Origin: an uncultured Methanobrevibacter sp.
Lineage (GTDB): Archaea; Methanobacteriota; Methanobacteria; Methanobacteriales; Methanobacteriaceae
Direction of reading: 5' to 3'
DNA: 56,234 nt
Assembly: GCA_902771225.1 (NCBI GenBank)
Contig: CACXWH010000009.1
Coordinates: forward strand, 1-56,234
This document shows, in pieces, positions 38,133 through 45,402 of the stretch. A model generated the notes under the pieces. That model did no database searches. It was not told the DNA's origin and saw nothing but the letters and a program-made list of their open reading frames with translations. A program made the translations under genes and the position numbers. Each line of letters starts with the position of its first letter. Within the stretch, counting starts at the first letter, position 1.

Positions 38133-38768
38133 TTGAAAGCTAAAGAATTAATGGATAAAGATTTTGTATACTTAAGCTGTGAAGACAGTGTTGTAGAAGT
38201 ATCTAAAGTCATGGAGGAAATTAGACGATTTACATGTCCGGTTGTAAATGATAATAAACAACTTGTTGGTTGGATTACTTCCTTTGATATAACTCGGGGT
38301 TTAAGGGAAGGAAATGAAAAGATAAATGAAATAATGAGTTCTTATGAAGATATTATTACTATTCATGAAGATGCACCTGCAAGACTTGCTGTTGTATTAA
38401 CTGCAAATAATAAATTTGTCACCGTTCCTGTTATTAATGACGATAATCAGGTAATAGGTATGGTTCGTGCTTGTGATATAGTTGAATTATTATCTGAGCT
38501 TTATGATATTAAAGTGTCAAAATTATATAAAGCAATGCAAAATCAGCTTAAAGGTGTTACTTGGGAAGAACTGATGGATGCTTCCGCTTTGGTTTCTCAA
38601 AAAACCACCGGCATAAAAATATCTCCGGAAGATTATGAAGCAAATATTATGAATGCCACTTTTGGTGAAGCTATTTGGGCAACAGGAGGATTAGAAAAAT
38701 TTTTCGCAGGTTTAATTTCTGTTGGTGAATTAGTTATTGCACGTAGGGTAGGAAAAGCTAGAAAATAA
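38133..38768 (+). CDS. CBS-domain protein, TTG start
   Basis: The 211-aa protein has two CBS domains (about 4-58 and 66-122), which bind adenine nucleotides, then a conserved helical C-terminus (YEANIMNATFGEAIW and onward). There is no ATG near the start. The frame begins with TTG, preceded at 7 bp by a perfect AGGAGGT, which fixes the start. As the last gene of the eha run it may report cell energy state to the hydrogenase, in line with known CBS sensors; this is an inference. Confidence 0.85.
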   Translation: MKAKELMDKDFVYLSCEDSVVEVSKVMEEIRRFTCPVVNDNKQLVGWITSFDITRGLREGNEKINEIMSSYEDIITIHEDAPARLAVVLTANNKFVTVPVINDDNQVIGMVRACDIVELLSELYDIKVSKLYKAMQNQLKGVTWEELMDASALVSQKTTGIKISPEDYEANIMNATFGEAIWATGGLEKFFAGLISVGELVIARRVGKARK

Positions 38769-38798
38769 TTATTAATTTAATAATGCTGTGAAATCGAG

Positions 38799-38847
38799 TA
38801 ATATGGTTGGCCATGAAATAAATTTAAATTTCATGACAATCATATTA
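38799..38847 (+). terminator. Long two-part hairpin after the eha operon
   Basis: TAATATGGTTG (38799-38809) pairs with CAATCATATTA (38837-38847) with one G-T pair. After a small bulge, CATGAAAT (38812-38819) pairs with ATTTCATG (38828-38835) around an 8-nt loop. In all, 19 pairs lie between the last eha-run gene and tRNA-Thr. It could end the transcript, stabilise its 3' end, or be a small RNA. Confidence 0.5.
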
Positions 38848-38923
38848 TTAATGTGATAATGGAATATTTGTTTTTAGCTGAAGTATTTTTAAAGATGAAT
38901 ATTAAATTATCTTTTTATTTAAT

Positions 38924-38996
38924 GCTACTGTAACACAATTGGCAGTGTGTCGCCCTCGTAAGGCGAAGGTTGCGGGTTCAAGTCCCGTCAGTAGCT
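38924..38996 (+). tRNA. tRNA-Thr (anticodon CGT)
   Basis: The cloverleaf is complete in 73 nt. Acceptor GCTACTG pairs with CAGTAGC, the anticodon stem TCGCC pairs with GGCGA around loop CTCGTAA, and the T arm is GCGGGTTCAAGTCCCGT. The anticodon CGT at 38957-38959 reads ACG. The 3' CCA is not encoded. It lies at the border between the eha operon and a block of accessory genes. Confidence 0.95.
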
Positions 38997-39019
38997 TTCA
39001 AATTAATGAGGTTTTTAAA

Positions 39020-39370
39020 ATGAAGAGAGAAAATGTAATAATTATAATTTTAATAGCTTTTATTATTATAATTGGGGGTGTAATTCTAGTAATGGGTTTT
39101 AGTGACTTCTCACTTCCGCATAATAATGTCAATACTACTTCTAATCACACACATACTAATAATTCATCAAATGTAACTCATAATGTTAATGATGTTCAAA
39201 ATAGTGATTCTTCCAGTTCTCAAGGTTCTGGTAGTAGTGCCTCTAGTTCTCAAGGTTCTGATAGTAGTTCTTCTAGTTCTTCCAGTTCTTCTAGTTCTTC
39301 CAGTTCTTCTTCAGACTCTTTTGTTCCCGGTCAAGCACCAGGTACAGAAAATAACGGGGATTTTGATTAA
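39020..39370 (+). CDS. Membrane-anchored Ser-rich surface protein
   Basis: The 116-aa protein has an N-terminal membrane helix (about 5-28) followed by an Asn/Thr/His stretch, then a serine-rich low-complexity tract (about 60-100) and a short acidic end. The start ATG has GAGGT 8-12 bp upstream. An upstream extension of the frame would run into tRNA-Thr and was discarded. It is probably an exported, possibly glycosylated spacer on the cell surface. The serine tract is built of repeated short TCTAGT/TTCCAG units and may vary in length. Confidence 0.65.
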   Translation: MKRENVIIIILIAFIIIIGGVILVMGFSDFSLPHNNVNTTSNHTHTNNSSNVTHNVNDVQNSDSSSSQGSGSSASSSQGSDSSSSSSSSSSSSSSSSSDSFVPGQAPGTENNGDFD

Positions 39371-39506
39371 TATAATATTTTAATCCTTTTTACTTTTTTT
39401 ATATATTTTTTTGTATTGGATGCGCATTGTCTCTTTTTGTACTATAAATGATAATCTTTTTATTATATTTTAAATAAATATTATATTATCGCATTGGAGG
39501 ATTATT

Positions 39507-40628
39507 ATGAATAAAAGTGATTTGGAAAGAGATTATTACATGCTTAAGGGTCCACTTGCAAAACAAGGTTATGATTGGTGGTGGCATTCACTTACTGCAT
39601 ATAATAAGGAAACTGGGGAAGCAAAACCATTTTTTATTGAATATTTTGTCTGTAACCCTGCATTAGCTGAGGATAAACCTGTATTAGGTCAAGATCCTGA
39701 AAACAAAAAATTAGGTAAAAAACCTTCTTATTTTATGATGAAAGTAGGAACTTGGGGTAAAGATGCTAAACAAATACATAACTTTTACTCAATGAAAGAT
39801 TTTCAATGTCCTGATAATGAATTAGATATTCGTGTGGGAGACTGTTCACTATCTGAAACTCATATGTCTGGTTCATGTACGGTAACACCTGAAGATGCTG
39901 AAAATCATCCAGAATTTATGTGTGATGCTGGAGATATGAGGTGGGATTTGGATATTGATAAACAAATTGCTTTCAATGTTGGTTATGGTGCAAACGGATT
40001 ATTTAGAAAATTAAACTCTTTTGAAATGTTTTGGCATGCTGAAGGAATTAAAACTCAATACAGTGGAAGTATTTGGCTGGATGGTGTTGAATATGAAGTT
40101 ATTCCTGAAAAATCATATGGTTATGCTGATAAAAACTGGGGAGGAGACTTTACTTCACCATGGCTTTGGATTTCATCTTGTAATTTAACTAGTCTTAAAA
40201 CAGGTAAAAAATTAAATAATTCTGCATTTGAAGCAGGTGGTGGAAGACCAAAAGCTTTTGGAATATCCATTCCTCGTAAATTATTAATAGGTTTTTATTA
40301 TGAGGGAACGATGTATGAATACAATTTTGCAAGGTTTTGGAACATGGTTAAAATTGATTTTGATTTTGAAGAGGGGGACGATGTCCACACTTGGCATGTA
40401 AATGCATCTAATAAGAATTCACGTATGGAATTGGTATTGTACTGTAAACGTGATGAAATGTTACTTATTAATTATGAAGCTCCAAATGGTAAAAAACTTC
40501 ACAATCGCTTATGGAACGGTGGAAACGGTTGGGGTGAAATCAAATTATATAAAAAAGATGGTACATTAATTGATCATGTAAAAATGGAAAATACTGGTTG
40601 TGAATACGGGGAGTATGATAAAGAATGA
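39507..40628 (+). CDS. Tocopherol-cyclase-like protein
   Basis: The 373-aa protein matches the tocopherol cyclase family (PF14249 type). It is rich in Trp, with the hallmark YGYADKNWGGDF followed by SPWLWISSCNL (about 207-230) and the N-terminal YDWWWHS (about 22-28). Plant and cyanobacterial members close the chromanol ring of vitamin E, but homologues of unknown function occur in anaerobic gut bacteria. No signal peptide is visible. The stop overlaps the next gene, a phytol-kinase-like protein, in ATGA. The real substrate in a methanogen is unknown and may be an isoprenoid related to membrane lipids. Confidence 0.78.
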   Translation: MNKSDLERDYYMLKGPLAKQGYDWWWHSLTAYNKETGEAKPFFIEYFVCNPALAEDKPVLGQDPENKKLGKKPSYFMMKVGTWGKDAKQIHNFYSMKDFQCPDNELDIRVGDCSLSETHMSGSCTVTPEDAENHPEFMCDAGDMRWDLDIDKQIAFNVGYGANGLFRKLNSFEMFWHAEGIKTQYSGSIWLDGVEYEVIPEKSYGYADKNWGGDFTSPWLWISSCNLTSLKTGKKLNNSAFEAGGGRPKAFGISIPRKLLIGFYYEGTMYEYNFARFWNMVKIDFDFEEGDDVHTWHVNASNKNSRMELVLYCKRDEMLLINYEAPNGKKLHNRLWNGGNGWGEIKLYKKDGTLIDHVKMENTGCEYGEYDKE

Positions 40629-41299
40629 TTTGGTCGGATATCCTAGCATTGATTATTGTATATATTTATGTAGCAGCCATATTTGTAATATCCGAATTGG
40701 TTTTAAAAACTAAACCTGAGGTTTCACGTAAATTTTTACATATTATGGTAGGTAATATGATTTTTGCCATGCCATTTTTCTCTGATCCTTGGGTAATGGT
40801 CTGGTTTTTAACTCTCCCAATCACAATAGCATTATTCTTCTTAACCGAATACTCACCTATTAAAATTCAAAATAGCGTAACGGAATCTGGCCATGCATTA
40901 GGATTATTCTTTTATGCAGGTATTTGGACAATTTTAATTGCAATATTTGCAAATCACATATGGATTGTTGCTTTAGCGATTGTTCCGATGGTTTATGGTG
41001 ACGGTTTTGCAGCGTTAATAGGTCAAAAATTCGGTAAGGTTAAATATAAGGTATTTGGTGGTGAAAAATCTCTTGAAGGATCACTTACAATGTTTGTTGT
41101 GACAACTGTAATGAGTGTATTTGTATGGATGGTTTTCTCAACAATCGGGTATCCAATGCCTAACTTTAATTTATTTGCTATTTTAGGAATTTCTGCTGTT
41201 GCAACTATTTGTGAAGCCTTAAGTTATGGTGGAATTGATAATTTAACTGTTCCGGCTTTGACTTCAATTTTATATTATTTGGTAACTATTACAATATAG
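40625..41299 (+). CDS. Phytol/dolichol-kinase-like membrane protein
   Basis: The 224-aa protein with about six or seven helices belongs to the CTP-dependent kinase/cytidylyltransferase superfamily that includes phytol kinase VTE5 and dolichol kinase. Motifs are VSRKFLHIMVGN (about 33-44) and VYGDGFAALIGQKFGK followed by FGGEKSLEGS (about 120-147). It would phosphorylate a membrane isoprenoid alcohol. It overlaps the tocopherol-cyclase-like gene by 4 bp, so the two act together. In an archaeon it could salvage geranylgeraniol or phytol for lipid synthesis. Confidence 0.82.
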   Translation: MIWSDILALIIVYIYVAAIFVISELVLKTKPEVSRKFLHIMVGNMIFAMPFFSDPWVMVWFLTLPITIALFFLTEYSPIKIQNSVTESGHALGLFFYAGIWTILIAIFANHIWIVALAIVPMVYGDGFAALIGQKFGKVKYKVFGGEKSLEGSLTMFVVTTVMSVFVWMVFSTIGYPMPNFNLFAILGISAVATICEALSYGGIDNLTVPALTSILYYLVTITI

Positions 41300-41424
41300 T
41301 TACTTTTCACTTTCTATTTTTTGCATTTCAAATGTGTATTTTTGCATCTTAGCAAGAGTGATAATTAATCCTTTATATATTATTAATCTAACTATTATTA
41401 ACGAAATACACAGAGGTTATGTAA

Positions 41425-41691
41425 ATGAATGGATATGAAAGAGCAGCTGAAAGAGTTGACAGAAAACTTAAATTTTATAGAAATTTTATTTGTTATATTA
41501 CTGTAAATGCATTTTTAATAATTCTTAATGCAGTATATACTCCTGAATTCTGGTGGGCAGTATTTCCTGCATTCTTCTGGGGTATTGGTGTTGTTAAAGA
41601 CTTTTTAAAAGCATTTGTATTTGCAAATCTCTATACTGAAGAGTATAGGGAAAGAAAAATCGCTCAAGAAATGGAGAAAATGAAAACATGA
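41425..41691 (+). CDS. 2TM-domain protein
   Basis: The 88-aa protein has two membrane helices (about 22-40 and 44-66) between a basic N-terminal helix (ERAAERVDRKLKFYR) and a charged C-terminal helix. This is the layout of the bacterial 2TM domain (PF13239), which often sits beside LytTR regulators. It overlaps the LytTR gene by 4 bp. Confidence 0.78.
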   Translation: MNGYERAAERVDRKLKFYRNFICYITVNAFLIILNAVYTPEFWWAVFPAFFWGIGVVKDFLKAFVFANLYTEEYRERKIAQEMEKMKT

Positions 41692-42128
41692 AAGTAAATT
41701 TGTTCTTTTCAAAGGATGTTGAAGAGCCACATGCGGATATTCACACAAACGAGTTAACAGACAATATACAAAAAGCAATTAATCTTTTGGAAGATGAATC
41801 AAAAAACGACATATTTGCAGTTAAAAAAGGAAAAGATATTACTTTTTTAGAATATGGTGAAATTTTCATGATTCGTGTTGAAGATAAATCCGTTAAAGTT
41901 TATACTCAAGATGATGAATATGTGGTAAAAAAAGCATTATATCAAGTTGAAGAGTCTCTGGACGAGTCTTTTGTTCGTATATCGAAAACTACTGTTATTA
42001 ATATTAAAAAAATTGACCGTGTTGCACCTTCCTTAAAAGGTATGATGTTTATAATGATGAAGAATGGTTTGAAGGATAATATTTCAAGAAAATATTTGCC
42101 TGAATTTAAAGAGGCTTTAGGTTTGTAG
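41688..42128 (+). CDS. LytTR-family DNA-binding regulator
   Basis: In the 146-aa protein residues about 45-144 form a LytTR DNA-binding domain: YGEIFMIRVEDKSVKVYT, then SFVRISKTTVINIKKID and the final MKNGLKDNISRKYLPEFK. There is no receiver domain. The N-terminal 40 residues are short and unassigned. With the DUF3021 membrane gene downstream and the 2TM gene upstream it has the layout of LytTR Regulatory Systems, in which the membrane partner holds the regulator inactive. The family is common in Firmicutes and rare in archaea. Confidence 0.88.
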   Translation: MKVNLFFSKDVEEPHADIHTNELTDNIQKAINLLEDESKNDIFAVKKGKDITFLEYGEIFMIRVEDKSVKVYTQDDEYVVKKALYQVEESLDESFVRISKTTVINIKKIDRVAPSLKGMMFIMMKNGLKDNISRKYLPEFKEALGL

Positions 42129-42137
42129 GTGTTAATT

Positions 42138-42560
42138 ATGAAAATCACTGTTTTAATTGAAAGACTTGCATTAGGTGCATTTGTCGGTTGTTTTATCGTT
42201 TCATTAATTGAAGTATTAATAGCATTTCAGTCAGGACCGCAAAATGTTGTTTTTTCAGGTTATGATGTAATTAATGCATTTTTCGGATCAATTGTAATTG
42301 GATGGGCATTTTCTTTAAGTGGTTTAATCTATGATAAGGAAGATTTGTCTTTGCCTTTACAGGTAATGTTCCAAATGGGAATCGGGTTTATAGTATTGTT
42401 TAGTGTAGCTATTTATTTGGGTTGGCTACCGCTGACTTTTGGTATTGGTGTAATAATTGAGTGGATTATTATTGCAATTATCTTTGCATCAGTATCCTGG
42501 TTAGGTTTTTATATTTATTACTATTTGGAAGCTCGAGAAATAAATCAGAAATTACAATAA
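42138..42560 (+). CDS. DUF3021 membrane protein
   Basis: The 140-aa protein has four membrane helices and the short Firmicutes-like DUF3021 pattern, ending YYLEAREINQKLQ. The ATG at 42138 has AGGTG upstream and follows the LytTR stop by 9 bp. In streptococci, membrane partners of LytTR regulators (HdrM, BrsM) restrain the regulator. A similar role here is inferred from the pairing. Confidence 0.83.
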   Translation: MKITVLIERLALGAFVGCFIVSLIEVLIAFQSGPQNVVFSGYDVINAFFGSIVIGWAFSLSGLIYDKEDLSLPLQVMFQMGIGFIVLFSVAIYLGWLPLTFGIGVIIEWIIIAIIFASVSWLGFYIYYYLEAREINQKLQ

Positions 42561-42596
42561 AAGAGAAGTCTAGGGAGTTTAACCCTATATCTCTTT
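42560..42596 (+). terminator. Two-tier hairpin after the LytTR operon
   Basis: AAAGAGA (42560-42566) pairs with TCTCTTT (42590-42596) and encloses TAGGG (42571-42575) paired with CCCTA (42583-42587). It begins at the DUF3021 stop codon. Confidence 0.55.
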
Positions 42597-42645
42597 AATA
42601 TACATACAATGGGTGAGTAATATGAATTAGTGTATTGTTAATATA

Positions 42646-42682
42646 ATAACAATAGTGAATTCACAATTAAAACTATTGTTAT
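42646..42682. repeat. 11-bp inverted repeat between convergent genes
   Basis: ATAACAATAGT (42646-42656) and ACTATTGTTAT (42672-42682) are perfect inverse copies around a 15-nt spacer. It lies upstream of the T-rich end of the convergent flavoprotein gene and may serve as its terminator on the minus strand. Confidence 0.5.
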
Positions 42683-42723
42683 ATTTATTATTTAAATGTT
42701 TTCACTGTTTTATTAATATTATA

Positions 42724-43386
42724 TTACAGGAGATTTTTAACTAATTTAGTGCCCAAATCATATGCTGAGTCTAAATCTTTTGGAAATTGCTCTTTAAGAG
42801 TTTTAGCTTTCTTTTTTTCATCAAACATATAATTTTCATATAATGAGTAATCTTTAAACTGATATGTGTCATAAACTTTCAATGAATATGGCTTTCCAAA
42901 TGTATATTCAAGATAATTTTCAGTATTCTTAAAAACAGCATTTTCATATATTTCATCGGCAACTTCTTTTTTAACATTCATGGAATATATTATTGCATTA
43001 GGTTTTTTACTGGCCAATGATTCCCGTCCATAAACTAGTTTGGAAAACATTAAACGTTCTAAAAAGCTTCTCATCTCACCAGTAACGTCTCCAAAATAGA
43101 TTGGTGTTGCAAACACTATTCCATCACATTCATGTATTTTAGGAAGCAGTTCACGCAAATCATCTTTGATTGGGCATTCACCGTAATATTTTCCGCCAAT
43201 TTTTTTGCAGTGAAAACAGGATTTACATCCTTTATAATCCAAGTCGTATAGTCTTATGGTGTTTATATTAATCTCATTAATGTTATTTTTTGTTAATTCG
43301 TCGTTAATTCCATCATTAACTTTCTTCAGTAATTTGCTTGTATTGTTTTTCTTTCTTGGTCCACCATTAATCAAATAGAAATCCAT
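42724..43386 (-). CDS. Iron-sulfur flavoprotein (NADPH-dependent FMN reductase family)
   Basis: The 220-aa flavodoxin-fold protein starts YLINGGPRKKNNTSKLL, the FMN phosphate loop, and has the compact cysteine motif CKSCFHCKKIGG then GECPI (about 55-78) typical of Isf-type flavoproteins, which bind a [4Fe-4S] cluster. FATPIYFGDVTGEMRSFLER is the second flavin-binding segment. Such proteins pass electrons from ferredoxin and often protect against O2 or H2O2. The gene abuts the DUF3795 gene and is likely in one operon with it. Confidence 0.87.
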   Translation of the reverse strand: MDFYLINGGPRKKNNTSKLLKKVNDGINDELTKNNINEININTIRLYDLDYKGCKSCFHCKKIGGKYYGECPIKDDLRELLPKIHECDGIVFATPIYFGDVTGEMRSFLERLMFSKLVYGRESLASKKPNAIIYSMNVKKEVADEIYENAVFKNTENYLEYTFGKPYSLKVYDTYQFKDYSLYENYMFDEKKKAKTLKEQFPKDLDSAYDLGTKLVKNLL

Positions 43387-43788
43387 TTAATCACCTTCAA
43401 ATCCACATTCGCTACAGGTATTTGTTTGAAAGTGTATTACTCCACCACATTTCGGACACATCCACCTTTCACGATCCTGCACCATCATTTTTCCAATACC
43501 TGTGGTTTTAATTCTTTTAGCACTATCCAGTGTATTAAGGTCATGCCGTTTAACATATTTTTTTGAATGTTTTTTCATTAAAGGACATGGAAATTCACTG
43601 CATCGACCACAATAACTGAAATTCTTACTGTCAAAGCAAGTTTTAATTTTACATTTCAAACTAGCTTTGTTTTTACCACCATCACCAATTAAACAACCAA
43701 CACATGGGTTTTGGTATCTTTCACAACTAATACAGTTTACTCCGCAGGGAGCAAGCAATTTAGAATCAATATTATCCGGCATTTTCAT
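43387..43788 (-). CDS. DUF3795 protein with zinc ribbon
   Basis: The 133-aa protein has sixteen or so cysteines. The N-terminal part LAPCGVNCISCERY, then CVGC, CKIKTC and YCGRCSEFPCP is the DUF3795 pattern. The C-terminal part CPKCGG and CSECGFEGD is a zinc ribbon. It likely binds metals or iron-sulfur clusters, and its role is unknown. It is followed directly by the flavoprotein gene, so the two may form an electron-transfer or stress pair. Confidence 0.83.
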   Translation of the reverse strand: MKMPDNIDSKLLAPCGVNCISCERYQNPCVGCLIGDGGKNKASLKCKIKTCFDSKNFSYCGRCSEFPCPLMKKHSKKYVKRHDLNTLDSAKRIKTTGIGKMMVQDRERWMCPKCGGVIHFQTNTCSECGFEGD

Positions 43789-43868
43789 AATTTCTCTCTC
43801 ACGAAAATATTATATTAATCTATAAATAAATATTTTTTCATTGAAATTAAATTTAATCTTTGATTGAA

Positions 43869-44609
43869 ATGTCATTAATTATTCATCCCGAAGTAGAAAA
43901 ATTGAAAGAGCGGCTAAGTCAGTTGATTTTTGAATATGATTATCTTATTAACCAAATTTGCCCGAAAATTGAAATAGAATATGTTCTTGAATTTGGTTTG
44001 TTTGAGTATGAACTGTATAAACTTGAACTTAAAATTGACAAGTTAAAACGGAAAATTCAATTGATTCAAATAGAACTCAACCATGAAAATGAAATTGATT
44101 TAAATAAAATAGATGAAATACTTGCCCGTGAATTTGAAGAATATGAAAAACAGTTGCAAGCCCAAATTGATGAAATCAAATCTCTTGAAGATGTTAAAAC
44201 TAAAGAATTATCTGATGAAGAATTTAAAAAACTCAAAAAATTATATAAACACCTTATTAAAAAACTCCATCCGGATTTAAATCCTAATCAAACATTTTTT
44301 GAATATAGTTTATTTTTAAGTACGGTTAAACATTTTGAAAATGGTGATTTAAAAGGTTTGGAATCTATTTTAGCAATACTTCCCGAAGAAGAGACCGAAG
44401 AAATATCTGAAATAGATAATTTGAAAAATTTGATTGAAGAGTATGAAAAAAGGATATGTGATGTAAAAAAAGATTATCCTTATAATAAAAAAGGATTGCT
44501 GGATGATAAGAAATCCGGCAATGAATATAAGCAAATGATTATAGAACTGATTGATGACAGAAAAGATAAGATAAGAGAACTTGAAAATAAAATTGATGAA
44601 TTGATTTAA
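43869..44609 (+). CDS. Coiled-coil protein with J-domain-like motif
   Basis: The 246-aa, highly charged protein consists of two helical coiled-coil parts (about 5-110 and 185-245) around a J-like segment LYKHLIKKLHPDLNPN (about 125-140). It contains the HPD tripeptide at 134-136 that J-proteins use to activate Hsp70. The segment before HPD matches helix II of a J domain. The start at 43869 was chosen over a TTG three codons earlier. The HIRAN-domain gene starts right after its stop. The function is unknown, but the pairing suggests a chaperone-linked DNA-binding unit. Confidence 0.75.
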   Translation: MSLIIHPEVEKLKERLSQLIFEYDYLINQICPKIEIEYVLEFGLFEYELYKLELKIDKLKRKIQLIQIELNHENEIDLNKIDEILAREFEEYEKQLQAQIDEIKSLEDVKTKELSDEEFKKLKKLYKHLIKKLHPDLNPNQTFFEYSLFLSTVKHFENGDLKGLESILAILPEEETEEISEIDNLKNLIEEYEKRICDVKKDYPYNKKGLLDDKKSGNEYKQMIIELIDDRKDKIRELENKIDELI

Positions 44610-45017
44610 ATGTCTAATATTCAAAAACCCGACACAGAAATAACTGATATTATTGGTTTCATTCAAAAAGGAGGCAATGTTAAGCCTTTTTTAAAAGATA
44701 TATTTTTAATTACGGTACATGTTGCAGGACTGGATTATATTGATAATATTGATGAAATATTTCCTAAAATTAAAGTTGGCGATAAATTAGGATTATTCCG
44801 CGAAGCAGCAAATGAATATGACAAACATGCTATTTTGGTTAAATACCATGGTGAAAAAATAGGTTATGTACCTAAAAAGGATAATTATGTTTTATCTAAA
44901 TTGATGGATGGTGGAAAACACCTGTATGGTGTTGTTGACAGTATTGGTGTTGATGAGGTATATGAAAACCATCAATTTAAATTCATTAATTTCAAAATCT
45001 TTCTAAATGACTGTTAA
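44610..45017 (+). CDS. HIRAN-domain protein
   Basis: The 135-aa protein is mostly one HIRAN domain (about 30-133): FLITVHVAGLDYI, the central LGLFREAANEYDKHAILVKY and GEKIGYVPKKDNYVLSKLM. HIRAN domains in eukaryotic HLTF bind 3' ends at stalled forks. Stand-alone bacterial copies are thought to act with DNA-processing partners. It abuts the coiled-coil J-like gene with no spacing, which implies joint translation. No helicase or nuclease lies nearby. Confidence 0.82.
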   Translation: MSNIQKPDTEITDIIGFIQKGGNVKPFLKDIFLITVHVAGLDYIDNIDEIFPKIKVGDKLGLFREAANEYDKHAILVKYHGEKIGYVPKKDNYVLSKLMDGGKHLYGVVDSIGVDEVYENHQFKFINFKIFLNDC

Positions 45018-45402
45018 AAATATTTTTAAAAACTTGAAATCTTAATTAACATCTTATCTTTCAAATTGTAAATGTAGCTTTATTACTATAGTTAACTACC
45101 TAAAATGTGTTTATATGCCGTAGAATATTTCAAATAGAATGAATAAAATTATATAAAGCATTTTCTCTTATAATCATATTGACCTTTCACAATATCCAAC
45201 TCAACTTGTCTCATGTGTTAATATTTTCATTAGAAAATAAATTTGAAATCCTTAAGTCTTATGAATGTGTTCCTAAAAACATTAACTTTATAAGTAGTTA
45301 AAACAAATATTTTATTACTGTTAAAATTTTAGCAGTTTGCTTTTTTTGGGATTAGTTCCCATTGGATGTGGCTTTATAGCTGAACAAAAAAAGGTGAAAT
45401 TT
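45018..45402. other. Intergenic region before rpl15e
   Basis: This 385-bp stretch is AT-rich and has no convincing gene. CTTTATAAG near 45287 is a likely TATA box for rpl15e. The predicted leader of about 90 nt contains TGGGA (45347-45351) paired with TCCCA (45357-45361) and then AGGTGA before the ATG. The small hairpin could be an autoregulatory site, as some ribosomal proteins bind their own leaders. Confidence 0.4.

Noticed and set aside
38939-39019. N-terminal extension of the Ser-rich protein
   Set aside because: It would translate through tRNA-Thr. The ATG at 39020 has its own ribosome-binding motif.
38924-45400. Integration site (att) copy of the tRNA-Thr 3' end
   Set aside because: I looked for the T-arm/acceptor sequence again downstream and did not find it, and no integrase gene is present.
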